Source of the DNA: Siderastrea radians
Taxonomy: Eukaryota > Cnidaria > Anthozoa > Scleractinia > Rhizangiidae
Assembly: GCA_964017195.1 (NCBI GenBank)
Contig: OZ024890.1
Span: 24,545,701-24,609,700 of the forward strand
Length of the DNA: 64,000 nt
Reading direction: 5' to 3'
In this document: one piece after another, positions 35,086-46,404 of the stretch
Position numbering within the stretch: position 1 is the first letter of the stretch
How the letters are laid out: each line of letters starts with the position of its first letter
The notes under the pieces: model-generated
What the model was told of the DNA's origin: nothing
The model's database searches: none
What the model saw: only the letters and a program-made list of their open reading frames with translations
Made by a program: the position numbers and the translations under genes

Positions 35086-35967
35086 ACTGTAACTACAGGA
35101 GTACCCAACGAATTTTTTTCTAAAATTGACTGTTTGTTGCTCTAAGATGTTATTTAGTAAACACCGAGTTATTTTTGGCCCATAAAAAACTTTGCTGGCA
35201 AAAACTTATCCGTTCTTCAGAGCCAGCAAGCTAAAGACTGAGAGTTTAATTTGCCAGCAAGCATCGCTCGAAGGATTCCGTTTTCCCAGCCAGCGGCACA
35301 TTTGATAGCAATGCTAGCCAGGAAATTATTGCCTTCAAAATTTGCCAGCCAGGACAGTTATTTGAAAACCTTGTGATCTCCCAGCAAACAACAGAAGGCC
35401 TTTAGAGATTCATTTGCTATTTTTTCAAGTTCCAAGTCTTTTTTCCTTTATTATATATCACATCACTTGCATCACTTACCTTATCGAGGCGCCGAACTTG
35501 CCATTTACTGAGGAATTGCACAGATACTGTTACCTAGTGATAACCTTTAAAGACGCTATGAGATTTGTATATATTTGCAGAAATTAAAATGTTGCTAAAT
35601 TAAAGGTGTCAAACAGCAAGCTTTCAGTGATATATTTATACTTGCCAACTTTTTGTGATTCAAAGGCGTGACATTTTTATCCTGAGAGTGTCAAGATTTT
35701 TCGTAGAGACCGATAATATCCGAAGATGTCCGACGATTTCCGAAGACGTCCGAAGATTTAATAACAACAGTTGGTCACGCCAACCGGAAGAGTTAATTTT
35801 TCCAACCATAGAATAATTTGGTAAACACAGACCCAGCAAGCTTTCGGTAACAGCAAATTGCCAGCAAGATTTCTATGCCAGTTGACAAGTTGCCAGCCAG
35901 CTCATGATGACCCTGCAGAACGGTTATTTTGCAGAACGGCTCCGTCGAGTACTCCTGTAACTACAGT
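35086..35967. mobile_element. Putative inserted element with 19-bp inverted ends
   Basis: 35086-35104 (ACTGTAACTACAGGAGTAC) and 35949-35967 (GTACTCCTGTAACTACAGT) match as inverted repeats at 17 of 19 bases. The interior is non-coding with many degenerate GCCAGCAAG units (for example near 35222, 35258 and 35862). It starts seven bases upstream of the lost IRG-B start codon. No target duplication was identified, so insertion is an inference. Confidence 0.45.
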
Positions 35968-36120
35968 TTGCATGTCGCTGACGGAAGCTGCCGTGACAGC
36001 CTAAGCATTCCTCGTTCCATGAGCCTACGATCTGTTCGGTCAGCGGTGGGATCTACACGAGAAGTAAATTTGAAAAAGCCGCGTAGCTCTGGGGACGAGA
36101 ATACATGCAAAGGGAACGTC

Positions 36121-36140
36121 ACTTCCGGTTTTGAAAGCCT
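36121..36140 (+). promoter_or_regulatory. Isolated ETS-type site with partial ISRE half
   Basis: ACTTCCGGTTTTGAAAGCCT resembles the paired block of the IRG introns but lacks the second GAAAC. It may be a decayed further copy. The 119-codon frame over it (35929-36288) has no recognisable motif. Confidence 0.3.
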
Positions 36141-36662
36141 TACTGAATCAGTTCTGAAAGGAAAGGGGGATATGCAAGAAATGCCTCGACAAACCGAATT
36201 CGCCCCGATAAAACTTGTAGTTGAAAAAACTCAATGGAAAGCCGACACTCAACAGAAAAAAAACTTAATTTTTCGGATTCGGTGTTAATGTTAATCGCTG
36301 TCAAAGTGAGAAGTCTTTTTCTGTAAATGTCTGGCGAGAACTGTGCACGTCCCGTACGTTTGACCGCTGCTCTAATGTAAAACAGACCGCAAAGAGACGG
36401 TTCCGAGAGTACTACTTCATTTAAACCTCCCTTGAATGTTCCAGCCCACTACCAAGCTTTGAGACAGAATCAAATATTCACACATATGAAATCACAGGCA
36501 GCCCAGGCTCACAACAGGACTGCTCAAAGGAAAAATGTAAGGATTTGTTCGGGAATTTATCGTGAGTTCGATAAAATAGCAAAAATGTACATGAACAGCC
36601 ACTTAAAAGCCTTATGAAGTGATGCCTGTGTGTTGTTTTCTGACTGTTTCCTGCCCTACAAA

Positions 36663-36711
36663 CGCCATTTTAGTAAGTTTTCGTCTGTTACCAAAACTTG
36701 CTAAAATGGCG
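36663..36711. repeat. 49-bp hairpin
   Basis: CGCCATTTTAGTAAGTTTT and AAAACTTGCTAAAATGGCG are inverted with 18 of 19 bases matching, around an 11-base loop. Confidence 0.75.
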
Positions 36712-36719
36712 CAGTCAAG

Positions 36720-38200
36720 TGCAAATACAGTAATACCTTCGATAGATCAACCTGTAATCCATCTTCCATTCTTTAATCTTTTCTATCCTCGCTGAGAACT
36801 CTTTTATAAATTTCATAAGTTCAAGAAATCGAAAGGATAACGGCGCTTGCTTCAGAAACGTTTATATTCACTTGTCACTAAAAGTGGTTATATCTTTAGT
36901 AACTGTAGTCACTTCGTAGTAACACTGACAGTTGATGGACAGCGTTACATCAGTGAATCCTTCCATAAAACGGCTTTCCAGTGTTGTGTTAAATGATGGA
37001 GTGACTCAGTTTACTATACCTGCTTGTGGTAGTCCACTGTCAATAGTCAGGCTGTTTTCAGCCATCATTTCAAAATTTAAGAAAACTTTCTCGAAGTGGC
37101 CCATTATGAAGCCGTTATTCCGTTGTTCCCCAATTAGCTTGCAAAGAAGGAACACTCTATAGGACCTCTTTTTACGATGATGTGAAAGCAAGGACTCACA
37201 GGGCTATGACAGCTCTGGTGAATAATATATCTACATTGCTAACGGTGAAGCGATAGCTATCTGAAAAAAAGGTTTTTCAGTTATGTCTCCTGCCAAATTG
37301 ATTGAAAGTCTAAAAATAACCCGCAATACAGAAGAATGTTCATGCAGCTATCTTGGGTTAGGACAACCGATGGAAGTTTGGCATCGCAAGTACAACTGTG
37401 AGTGACCAAGGAAGTCCCTTCTCTTACAATCTTCTCTCTATCCCAAGCCAAGATGGCGATTAAACAAATGCGTGAACTGACCTAGCGCTCGTCCGCCAAA
37501 AACCGTCTTCCGACGCAGGCTTTCAGAGCGGCGAACATGATAAATGGTTTTGGATTAGGATGGTGAACCATAAATGTTATTTGAGGTGGTATTTTTTCAT
37601 GATAATTCCAACACTCCTTCCTTAGTAAAGGAGGATTCGATCCCGCACTTCGCTGTCTGCTAGAAGCGCCAGCAGGCATCAGTTCTCGATTGCTGGTTAA
37701 GAAAGAAACACGAACCACATCTACTCTACTGGCTTGTTGTAAGCCAGCATTAATGGAAAAAGAAACTGGGCGAGGGCTGGCTGGAAAATCGTCAAAAGGC
37801 TCTCCTACCAAGGCAGCACAGATAAAAACTGTCCCAGTGACCCATCGTTGCTTTTGTCAAAAACGTCATTTCTGGGGACTTTTAAACAACAGGGAAACTT
37901 AAAAACGAGTGTGGAAAAGGTAAGGGAAAGTTCAGGATCGTTGAAAGTCCGGAAAAGAACAATGCTTACTAGTACCGTATAAGCTCTATAGAGAGCGTTC
38001 CCACTGACAGCGGCGAGTGGCTAAAACATACATTCATTGAAATTCTGGTAACTCCTCAGGCCAATAACGTCTGAGAAGGCTCGGACCTAATCACCCACTT
38101 TTAGTTTCAACAATAACAGGATAAACCATATAAACCGAAACGTATTGATTATTTATCGACATTATATCTTCACGAAAACGTGACAAGAAAAACGAACATG
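36720..38200. other. Gene-poor interval upstream of IRG-B
   Basis: No gene recognised. The 109- and 76-codon frames here lack motifs and have no splice-supported partner. Confidence 0.4.
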
Positions 38201-38289
38201 ACCCATTACATTTTTGTAACAATTAAAAACTGAAAAGCAACTGATAGGTGAGGGAAATATTTTGTAAAACTAGTTTCAATGTTTAGTAA

Positions 38290-38745
38290 TGGAATCTCAA
38301 GGATCTTATTGGCAACGCGGCCAAAGTATAAACTCAAAAGGTCAACTTTTACAAGTAAACATCCTCTCTTTATGTGGTTATCTAGTGCAATTTTACCCGC
38401 TGACAGACGTAAGAAAATATAACATAACAAATCTGGAAAACATCTTACTATCTTAACTGAATATACGTACAAGCAAGAGCAACAAAAACAGAGAAGTAAA
38501 CGTAAAATTTCGGCACTAATTCCAAGAGTGAAATTTTCATCTTAGCGAGCATCTATATGTTTTTACTGCCATCATGGTTAGCTAACGAAATTTCAAGGTC
38601 CCACAGTTCTTCAGTACTGCCAACGAGGCCAAATAAACAAAGTTTTCCTTTACGAATGAAATAATTTTCTTAACGAGTAAATAAGCAAGGTTTCACAGTT
38701 CTATGTGGCAACATTGCAACCTAGGCTGACAAAAAGAAATATTTA
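38290..38745. repeat. Degenerate repeats downstream of IRG-C
   Basis: TTGGCAACGCGGCCAAAGTA (38300 region), TGCCAACGAGGCCAAATAAA (38617 region) and GTGGCAACATTGCAACCTAG (38704 region), each followed by AGTA/GTAAAT segments, are cousins of the units downstream of IRG-A at 8.34-9.13 kb. Confidence 0.55.
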
Positions 38746-38771
38746 ATATGAAAAAAAAGTAAATCGAAAAC

Positions 38772-41394
38772 TTAATCGAGCTCCTCGAATGCCTTTTGGG
38801 CGGCTTCCGTCAGGACTAACTTCGCTGCTTCTTCCACATCTTTTAAAAGCTTCTTTAGCACAAAATATGTGGTCGTAAACGACATACCACTGGCTATGGC
38901 TAAACCTATGAACGGAATAAAACGAGTGGCATCCTCAACGGCTGCTTCCGCGGTATAGACTGCCAGGAAACCGCTAAGTTGCGCAACAGTGGTCAGGCAA
39001 ACCTTACGAACTTTCTCTTGGGTGGTAAAGGGAAGCGTCGCAAACTCATCCGACCCTTCTTCAGGAAGACCAAGCTGGGACCTGTAAAAGTTGAGTTCCC
39101 ATAGTATTAGCGCGGCATCAACGCCAAAGGACAATCCGGGAATCGGGACAAGCGCAGCGGCAGCAGATGCTGAAGCAACCATCCATATGCGCCCTCTGAG
39201 AACCTCAACTTTCCTTTGAAAAAGATCGTTTGACGATCTTGTCAGCACATTGCCAAGGGACAAAATAAGACTTTCTTGCTGGTATTTCGTCAGGGCGTCT
39301 AGAATGGCCTTGGTTAGTCGAGCAAAATCCCATTTGGCAGGAAAATGGTTGCTTATCAAAAACATATCTTCCCCATTGCTCAGCAGGTCACCCAGATTTT
39401 CCACACAGTTGCGTCGGATTTTCCGTAGCATGGCATCTTCATTGAATGATCGCTTTCGCATCTCAGCTCGAACATTTTCATCGATCTTTGTGCGAATAAA
39501 GAAAAATTTCTTTTTAATCGATCTCACTTTCTTGGCCAATTTTAAGTCGTTCTCGGTAAATCGACTGGCTGTGAAGATAAGGAACGCATGGAACTTCTCC
39601 AACTCAACTTTCTGGCAGTATGTTTCCAGGTCAGGGTAATTTGGTGTTCCTATTCCTGGTAAGTCCCAGAACTTTATTTTAGGATTGGTCGGGTGGTCAT
39701 AAGCAGTTGGCACATCAGTGCACTCAACTACACTGACCTCAGCTGCCCCTTCATCATCGTCGCAAAGTCTACAAAAAAAAATTATATTAAAAAATCAGAA
39801 AAATAACTCTGAAGATTATTGCTTTACTTCTTTTATGAGCTGAAGCTAGTGATATTCGTATTCCACTTTCCAGACCAATGTGTGGAGAAATCAATTTTGT
39901 GGAGATAATTTTCGCTAGATTCACCAACGCGGTTTGTCTAACCAGGACTGGTGGCCGTAGACAACCTCGGAAAACTGCTCTAGTTAACGAGTCCCCTGGA
40001 TTCGGAGTTATCGCTACAGGTTCTTAAAGCATATGCGATAAACAGATCAACGATGTGTTTCCGTCCTCTTGTTTTATCAAATTCTTCGGTTCAAAGATTA
40101 TTCCGCAATCAAACAAGTGAAGCAAGTTCTAGACAAAGATGACCCAACAATGTCCTATTTCACTACAGTTTCAAGCAAGGAAGGGAAGGGTGACTTTTCT
40201 ATTGACTTTCAGAGATTGGTAAAACCTTTTTCAGATATATTAAATTCATGTTTTGAGGAAAGACGTCTTCTTTTATTACTAAACAAAACAACACAAAATT
40301 ACTAGTTTTTGAAAGAACAATGGTTGACCGCAAGCTATTGATATAAAAAAGTTTACATGTATTCAGCTAGGAATTTTTTTTTTTATTTAACTCGATCGGA
40401 CTTTTTTCCGAGTCGCCTGAGTCAGGCACTGACTGAACAAACATCTTTCTCATATATTCACCAGGCCTAAAATTCACCGTCACATTTATATCACTGCGAA
40501 TATGCTATCTATGGACATTCTAGTCCTAACAGTATGCAGGATGTTTGTCACATGAACCTAGCTTAATGGCCACGAATCTCCTGTAGCTTAGTGGTAGAGC
40601 GTCTGGACTAGTATCACGAGCCGGTCACAGCCGGTTCATTCAGATCACATATCAAAGTCAAAGCTGGCAAATACATAAACAGTTCTTTTTATAAAATATT
40701 GTTGTTATTTGCAAAAACTCTAAAAAAAAACTTTAATATGCGTTTCTGGTAAAAATTCTCAAAATAATGCAATAATCATTTACAGCGAGTTCATAAAATA
40801 ATATCTAACGTTTCACTAGTCACTTCCGGTTTCGTTCCGGCTTCTGAAAGCGAAACTAGGATTATACTTCCTAAACAAGTCGAAAATGAAACAAGGACGT
40901 GACAGAATCTTGATTAAAATTTCGCTCGGAAACTCACTGGAAAATGCATTCATTTCATTGAAAAGCATTTAGTTTTTTCGGTGTTTTCACTTTTTTCTCG
41001 TTTTATAACAAGAACAAAACGACAATGCGCGCACGCCATGGTTTACTAAGTGTTGACCGCTTCCCTCGCTAACTAGAGTTCACAATCTGCAACGAAATGA
41101 TTTCACAATAGTTTAAAACTATCACACCTATACATCGGTACACGCATTCTAACTCAGTAAGTCTCATTTCATGAGCCGTAGAAGAATCAGTTTTAATACT
41201 CACTCTCGTATTGTGTTGATAAAACTGGATTTTCCAGTTCCCGAGTCGCCAGTGATTGCGATGTTCACCTCGACTTCTCGCCATCTCTCTAGTCTCTTCT
41301 TGAAGAACTCTTCGACGTTCGAAACGCCATTTTCGTCAACCTCTTCTTGAAGCTCTTCCATTTGGATCATTTCCCAATCATCCATGAATGCCAT
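38772..41394 (-). CDS. IRG-C: immunity-related GTPase, two exons, apparently intact
   Basis: Exon 1 is 41204-41394 (ATG at 41392-41394, donor CGAGA|GTGAGT) and exon 2 is 38772-39768 (acceptor TTTTTTTGTAG). The phase-2 join restores GAA-CTT and gives 395 residues. The domains run: N-terminal helix with EEVDENGVSNVEEFFKKRLE, P-loop GDSGTGKS (49-56), switch I VECT, G3 DLPGIG (99-104), G4 TKID (157-160), the RIWMVASASAAAALVPIPGL hydrophobic stretch, then the C-terminal helical domain ending AAQKAFEELD. Members of this family bind GTP, oligomerise and act on membranes; the P-loop has the GKS lysine, not the GMS methionine of some mouse IRG proteins. The intron is 1.4 kb and carries the ETS/ISRE block. 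The closest named family I know is IRG (IRGC/IFGGA5-like). Confidence 0.9.
40578..40648 (+). repeat. Degenerate tRNA-like fragment
   Basis: CTGTAGCTTAGTGGTAGAGC matches the D-arm and box A of a tRNA. A weak CCGGTTCATTC could be a box B, but no acceptor stem pairs. Best read as a tRNA-derived SINE head or dead tRNA copy inside the IRG-C intron. Confidence 0.45.
40822..40857 (+). promoter_or_regulatory. ETS plus ISRE-type site in intron 1 of IRG-C
   Basis: ACTTCCGG (40822-40829) followed by GAAAGCGAAACT (40846-40857), a perfect ISRE-type core. About 110 following bases also resemble the IRG-A block (for example AAACAAGTCGAAAATGAAAC against AAACAAGTAGAAAATGAAGC). Confidence 0.65.
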
Positions 41395-41493
41395 GACGAA
41401 TACAGAGGATGAATATAGTTTACAAAGCAGAAGTTGTTCTCACTGGCGTCGTGGTCTGTAACCTCGTTCCCAGGGCCAATGGGCGCTGGGAAA

Positions 41494-41580
41494 GTAACCT
41501 GCGATCAGGCTCAATTTTAGTTTCGCTCGGTGAAACATTCAGGCGGGAAGGACGAAACGAAAAATAGAGCCTGATACAAT
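41494..41580. repeat. Palindromic MITE fragment with GTAACCTGCGATCAGGC end
   Basis: The 17-base end GTAACCTGCGATCAGGC recurs inverted at 46374-46390 and nearly at 52078-52092. Here an inner inverted pair (AGGCTCAATTTTAGTTTCG and CGAAACGAAAAATAGAGCCT) marks a short foldback just upstream of IRG-C. Confidence 0.55.
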
Positions 41581-41806
41581 TCTTCAACGGAACGTCTGCC
41601 GTCCACTTTTTTGATTGATTGACATTCAACAAAACAGCCAATCAAAATTTGTTCTGCTTGCACGTACGCTCCTCCGTATACAAATTTCCCATAACCGCAT
41701 TCGCAAAAAGTCCGCAAATGTCGGCAAAAATAAGAAAATCACACTGCTACGATAAATCTTGACACTAGCGCTCAAATTTACAACTTGAAGGTACGCGCTC
41801 CGGTAT

Positions 41807-43168
41807 TTTACATAGCATCCTCGGAGACCCAGGGGCAGCTAGTCGGGACGACGGGATTTTCATGGGCGAAAGTTTACAACAAGAGCAGGAGAGCCCCTGG
41901 GCACTTACTCTTTCCGAAAGAGTTCCAGAAGCGTTTGAAATCCCGCCTTCTGATTGGCCAGAAAATTTTTTTCTGGCCAATCAGCGAAGAGGAACAGCCA
42001 GGCGACTCTCATGTCTTCTTACACGAGGTTGTTTTCCTCATCAATCGCCGTAGTAGCGTGGCCTGTTCAACGGGAACATTTTTGAGGAGAACTTCAGAAA
42101 AAAAAAAAACTAAATAAATAAATGAAGTCGAAGAAATCGCAAACTATAACGTGGCCGCAAGAAAACAAACACTCACGGGGAATTTTTCACGGCGGACTTA
42201 TCGAAGGTAACGCAAATTTTTAGAGCTAGCGACTTCCCCTTTCTCCAATGTAACTAATTATTTCTCCTTCTTCGTTGATCTTCGTCTGAAACTTTCCATC
42301 TCTGATGCACGGGCCACGCAACTATGTTGATCGAGCGTGTCATGTCACGTACTAGAGAGACTACTAGTTCTCTCTAGTACGTGACATGACCTCGCATCGA
42401 CCGTTAAGCAGAAATCGCCCAGATCGGCCTCCAGAAGCTCGGAAAAGCAATAAAAACACAGCAAACACACAGCAGGTAATGTTTTTGAAAATTTATTTCC
42501 ATTTTAATGCATTTTCAGCGGAAAATCGCCGATTATTTTCGATCGAATTTCAGCTCCATACAAACACTCATATTACGCTTTGGTTAGCTGTGGTTCCCAC
42601 GCTCGATCGACATAGTTGCGTGGCCCGTGCATCGGAGATTCCCGTGGAAAGTTTCAGACGTAGTTCAACGAACAAGGAGAAATAATTAGTAACATCGTTT
42701 ACTCGAGTAGCTGTTAGCCTCATGCAACACTTGAGAAAGGGGAGTCGTTAGCTCTAAAAATTTACGATACCTTCGATAAGTCCTTCGTGAAAAATCCCGC
42801 TGAGTGTTTGTTTTCTTCCGGCCACGTTATAGTTTGCGGTTTCTTCGACTTCATTTATTTATTTAGTTTTTTTTTCTGAAGTTCTCCTCAAATAATGTTC
42901 CCGTTGAACAGGGCACGCTACTACGGCGATTGATGAGGAAAACAACCTCGTGTAAGAAGACATGAGAGTCGCCTGGCTGTTCCTCTTCGTTGATTGGCCA
43001 GAAAAAATTTTTTCTGGCCAATCAGAAGGCGGGATTTCAAACGCTTCTGGAACTCGTTCGGAAAGAGTAAGTGCCCAGGGGCACTCCCGCTCTTGTTGTA
43101 ATCTTTCGCCCGTGAAAATCCCGTCGTCCCGACTAGCTGCCCCTGGGTCTCCGAGGATGTTTACATAG
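41807..43168. mobile_element. 1.34-kb foldback transposon with 9-bp target duplication
   Basis: The element is 41816-43159. The terminal CATCCTCGGAGACCCAGGGG at the left is exactly mirrored by CCCCTGGGTCTCCGAGGATG at the right. The two arms (about 41816-42339 and 42598-43159) are inverted copies over more than 500 bases, slightly diverged. A perfect 9-base duplication, TTTACATAG, flanks it at 41807-41815 and 43160-43168. The central ~258 bases contain a perfect 22-base-arm hairpin at 42339-42390. Long inverted ends plus a 9-base duplication are typical of Mutator-like (MULE) or foldback elements. No transposase is encoded, so it would need one in trans. Confidence 0.88.
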
Positions 43169-44309
43169 TTGCTCTGTCTGAGCTGAAACTGAATGAAAAT
43201 TCAGAACTCGACGAGGTTGTCATGTACCAAAATATGCTGCATGTTTGAATCCTTTCTCATTTCAGGTGGTATCCAGAAATATTCTCTACGCATTTGTCAC
43301 CGATTTTCTGCGTAAATACCTTAAGAAATTAAGAGAAATACCTTCAGTTTCACTCTTTAGAATAAAGATATCAATAAAACCGTTTATCAAAACAAACGAG
43401 TGTTTTGTAATTTAATTTAGTTCCAGAAGTGATAAATATTTGAGATTACCAGCGAATTTTAAAACGAAGAACATTTATTATTAACCTAGTCAGATCCTTT
43501 GATATCAATGTCAGAGATCAATAAAACGACATTAGTAACACTGAATGAATACACTGAAAGTCTTTATTACTTAGGTAAAACGGGATACGTACTTCACTGT
43601 TGCTGTACTTCTCTGCTCCGAGTGAGAGACAGCTTGCGTCAAACCGGACGCCATTCTCAGGAGAGAAAGAAATGATGACAATTCTCCTAGAACGACGAGA
43701 ATATCTTGGCGGGGTGTTTACAAAACCTGGGCTAGGCCATGGCCCGGGCCATGGCCCACACTATGGCCCACCCAAAATTTTACAGTTTTACAAAAATAAC
43801 CAGAAAAAAAGCCAAACAAGAGTAAAGGCATACAAAGTAAAACAACATGGAAACTAACACACGTACAAAGAAACAGATATATAGAAAGATAAGAAAAGAA
43901 CTGTAAACTTCGTTTCCAAGAAATTCTGCTACTTCTCAATAGCAGTAGCTGAAGGGGCGTCGGTATAGCGTTTTGTATCGAAAATACCCACCCTCGAATG
44001 ATGACGTCATCAGAATGGAATGTGGTTTGGGACGGGCGAGCCGCTGACCGGTGGGTGTGGGATCGCTGGCACGGGCGGTGGTCGGGTGCACGGCGGGGGG
44101 GGCATCGCGTGGGGAGGTCCAGTGTTGTGTTGTTTTGGAGTGAGCGAGTTCGAATCCAGCCGAGGTCGCGGGGAAAATTTTTTTTTTCTTTTTTCTTTTT
44201 TTTTTGGCCAAGGTTAATTTTTTTCTCAAGGAGGAATTGGGAAAAAAAGGATTTTTCCGTCTAATCTTATAGCGCTTTTGGTGGTGGCCACGCGGATGGA
44301 GCGCAGATA

Positions 44310-44692
44310 TTAAGACGATTTCCGCTCAACGTTCGAGCAATAAGTGCAAAAATAAAGTTACCAAGTAAAGTTAAAAAAGGAATAAGTTATCAATACTCAA
44401 GCTCCCAAGCTGACCCCGCGCGAGAAAATTGAATTTGAAGTTATCCATATTTCAATTGAAAAGACGCTTCATGTCAGTTCAAAACAAAATGGCGCCTATT
44501 CTTAGCATATTTTTAAGAGATTTGACATAAATTTTCTCGAGAATGCTTGAGAATTTAATCGTGGGGCCACTTGGAGAAGTGAATTAAAGTGAGATGTTTC
44601 AAATAGTATTCAAAATGTTACCGTGCTATGAGTAGTTTCTTGTAAATAATTTTTGCACTTATTGCTCGAATGTTGAGCGGAATCTGTCTTAA
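44310..44692. mobile_element. Nested palindromic MITE flanked by TTAA
   Basis: The left end GACGATTTCCGCTCAACGTT (then CGAGCAATAAGTGCAAAAAT) and the reverse complement of the right end (GACAGATTCCGCTCAACATT, then CGAGCAATAAGTGCAAAAAT) match over about 40 bases. TTAA lies at both outer edges (44310-44313 and 44689-44692), as expected for a piggyBac-type target. Confidence 0.65.
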
Positions 44693-45524
44693 GTTTTTTT
44701 TTCGAAGGGGGGAAAAATCCCCGGTGGGAACTCTGTGGAGGAATTCCTCTGCCTTTGAATGATATGAACTCAGACACGTGGTGTTGGTGTGGGGGCGAAA
44801 GCGTTGGGGTGAGAAATCGAAGCGTGTTTGGAATGACTTTTGAAGAAGCGGGCACCCTCTTGAAAAATGGTGACGTCACGCGCGAAGGGGTTCACTAGAT
44901 TCAATTTGCATGGGTTAAGGTGGCTCCCTATAGTTTTATGACCGTGCGCGCGCTGATGATGCGGGCTGTAGTAATCTGTGCATGCTCACATAAAATCGTA
45001 GGTGTTTCCTGATTTTTATGACGTCAGCATAGCCAAAAAAAAGCAAAGTTAGCAGTAAATTTTCTCGCGTTTCCTTCGGTGATTTTTTTTTTTTAATTTT
45101 GCACATTTTGAGATACTAACGCTACCTTTCACTTATTATTTTTTGGAAAAATTCTGTCAGAGCAATGCAGTTTAATGGTTAAAAATAAGAAATCACGTGA
45201 TATCGGTGAATCCGTCTGAACGACCCCACATTTTTTCCCCTGCAAAATGTTAGTCAAAATCATTTTCACAAAATAGGAAAGTTTCACCGAGGAAAAATTC
45301 ACCGAGGAAAAATCAAAATATTTAAGAAAAAAGACGAATTAATGGCAAATATCTCTCATCTTTTAGCTGCTTTGTTGCCATGACAACGGCCTATGCCTAA
45401 GAAGCAAAACCTGAAAAATAAAGGTAATAATATTGGTAACCTTACTGGTAAAATTCAGGAACAAAGATTGGAAAACAACAGAACTAGGGCTTCTTTTGCA
45501 AGTCTTGCCAGTTAGCCACCTTAA

Positions 45525-45605
45525 GGAGAGATGCCCTGATAGCGCGCGCCCATCAAGACGTAAGGTACGTGGTTCGAGCCCCCTTGACGGTGTGTGCTTT
45601 CCTTC
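45525..45605 (+). repeat. Possible pol III-derived (tRNA-like) repeat
   Basis: GTGGTTCGAGCCCCC at about 45571-45585 matches a box B. An upstream box A is poor and no cloverleaf closes. A similar box B (GAGTTCGAATCC) is at 44146-44157. Listed as weak SINE-type remnants only. Confidence 0.3.
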
Positions 45606-46046
45606 GGAAAAAATTTATTTCATTTTAAAAACATTACGGGGTAATGAATTTAAAAAAGTTGTCGGCTCATCAAATTACTAAAAAAATTGTTTTAATTTCT
45701 TTTATCTACTTTTTTACAGTTTTTTCTTAATGCCACCGGATCGTTGTTCCCCAAGGTCGGGTAGAGGTAATCTTGTTTTTTTGCCCATTGCAACCATTGT
45801 CGAAAGGCATCACATTTCACGGTAGCACAGTATCCTGTTTCGTGATGTCCGCAATCTTCCGCCGGCTCCATATCGCGCTTGACTAAATGATTACTAAATT
45901 TTCCTGACCGTGCTATTTTTGTAAAAACTGCAAAATTTTGGGTGGGCCATAGGGTAGGCCATAGGGTGGGCCATGGCCTAGCCCAGGTTTTGTATACACC
46001 CTCCTTGGCGATGGTGGTCGGATCGAAAATTGTGAGCGAGTCTTAT

Positions 46047-46166
46047 GACACAACGAAACGTCGAAACGACGAAACAAGACGAAATTGCAAAAGGGACGAC
46101 GAAACGGAGCAAGGAAGTGACACAACGAAACGACGAAACGACGAAACGAAAACACGAAACGACGAC
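46047..46166. repeat. (CGAAACGA)n minisatellite
   Basis: Ten or so copies of ACGAAACG(A) with small interruptions, forming a Thr/Lys/Arg-rich chance ORF. Confidence 0.85.
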
Positions 46167-46404
46167 TCAAACATTTTGTCCAGGATTTGACTTCATACAG
46201 TCTCGCAAACAATTTACTTCCGTTGACAGCTCTATTGTTAAAGGGCCAATCAGATTGCGAGATTCCCGCGGCCAAAATTTGGCCGCCGTGTACGAACTCT
46301 TGTGAGAGTTGTATCAGGCCCTATTTTAGCGAGCGACCCATGTAAGTGAATATGAGAGCGATGCTAAAATTCAGCCTGATCGCAGGTTACTGGGAAAGGC
46401 GCTC

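Larger units (their letters stand above)
43703..46010. mobile_element. 2.3-kb foldback-like element with CCATGGCC-rich inverted ends
   Basis: The element is about 43712-46001. The left end GGGTGTTTACAAAACCTGGG and then CTAGGCCATGGCCC..., CACCCAAAATTTTACAG is mirrored by the right end ...CTGCAAAATTTTGGGTGGGC, GGCCATGGCCTAGCCCAGGT and TTTGTATACACCC, giving roughly 80-base inverted termini. ATCTTGGCG (43703-43711) and TCCTTGGCG (46002-46010) flank it and share 7 of 9 bases, a probable worn 9-base duplication. No transposase is recognised inside. The interior holds a second, nested palindrome at 44314-44688 and possible pol III-derived sequence. Confidence 0.75.

Noticed and set aside
35929..36288. 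119-codon plus-strand frame over the isolated ETS-type site
   Set aside because: No recognisable motif; starts in repeat-derived DNA inside the putative inserted element.
40578..40648. Functional tRNA gene
   Set aside because: A good D-arm/box A is present but there is no closing acceptor stem or proper T-arm; kept only as a tRNA-like fragment.
46045..46305. Thr/Lys/Arg-rich 86-codon frame
   Set aside because: It is the CGAAACGA minisatellite read in frame.
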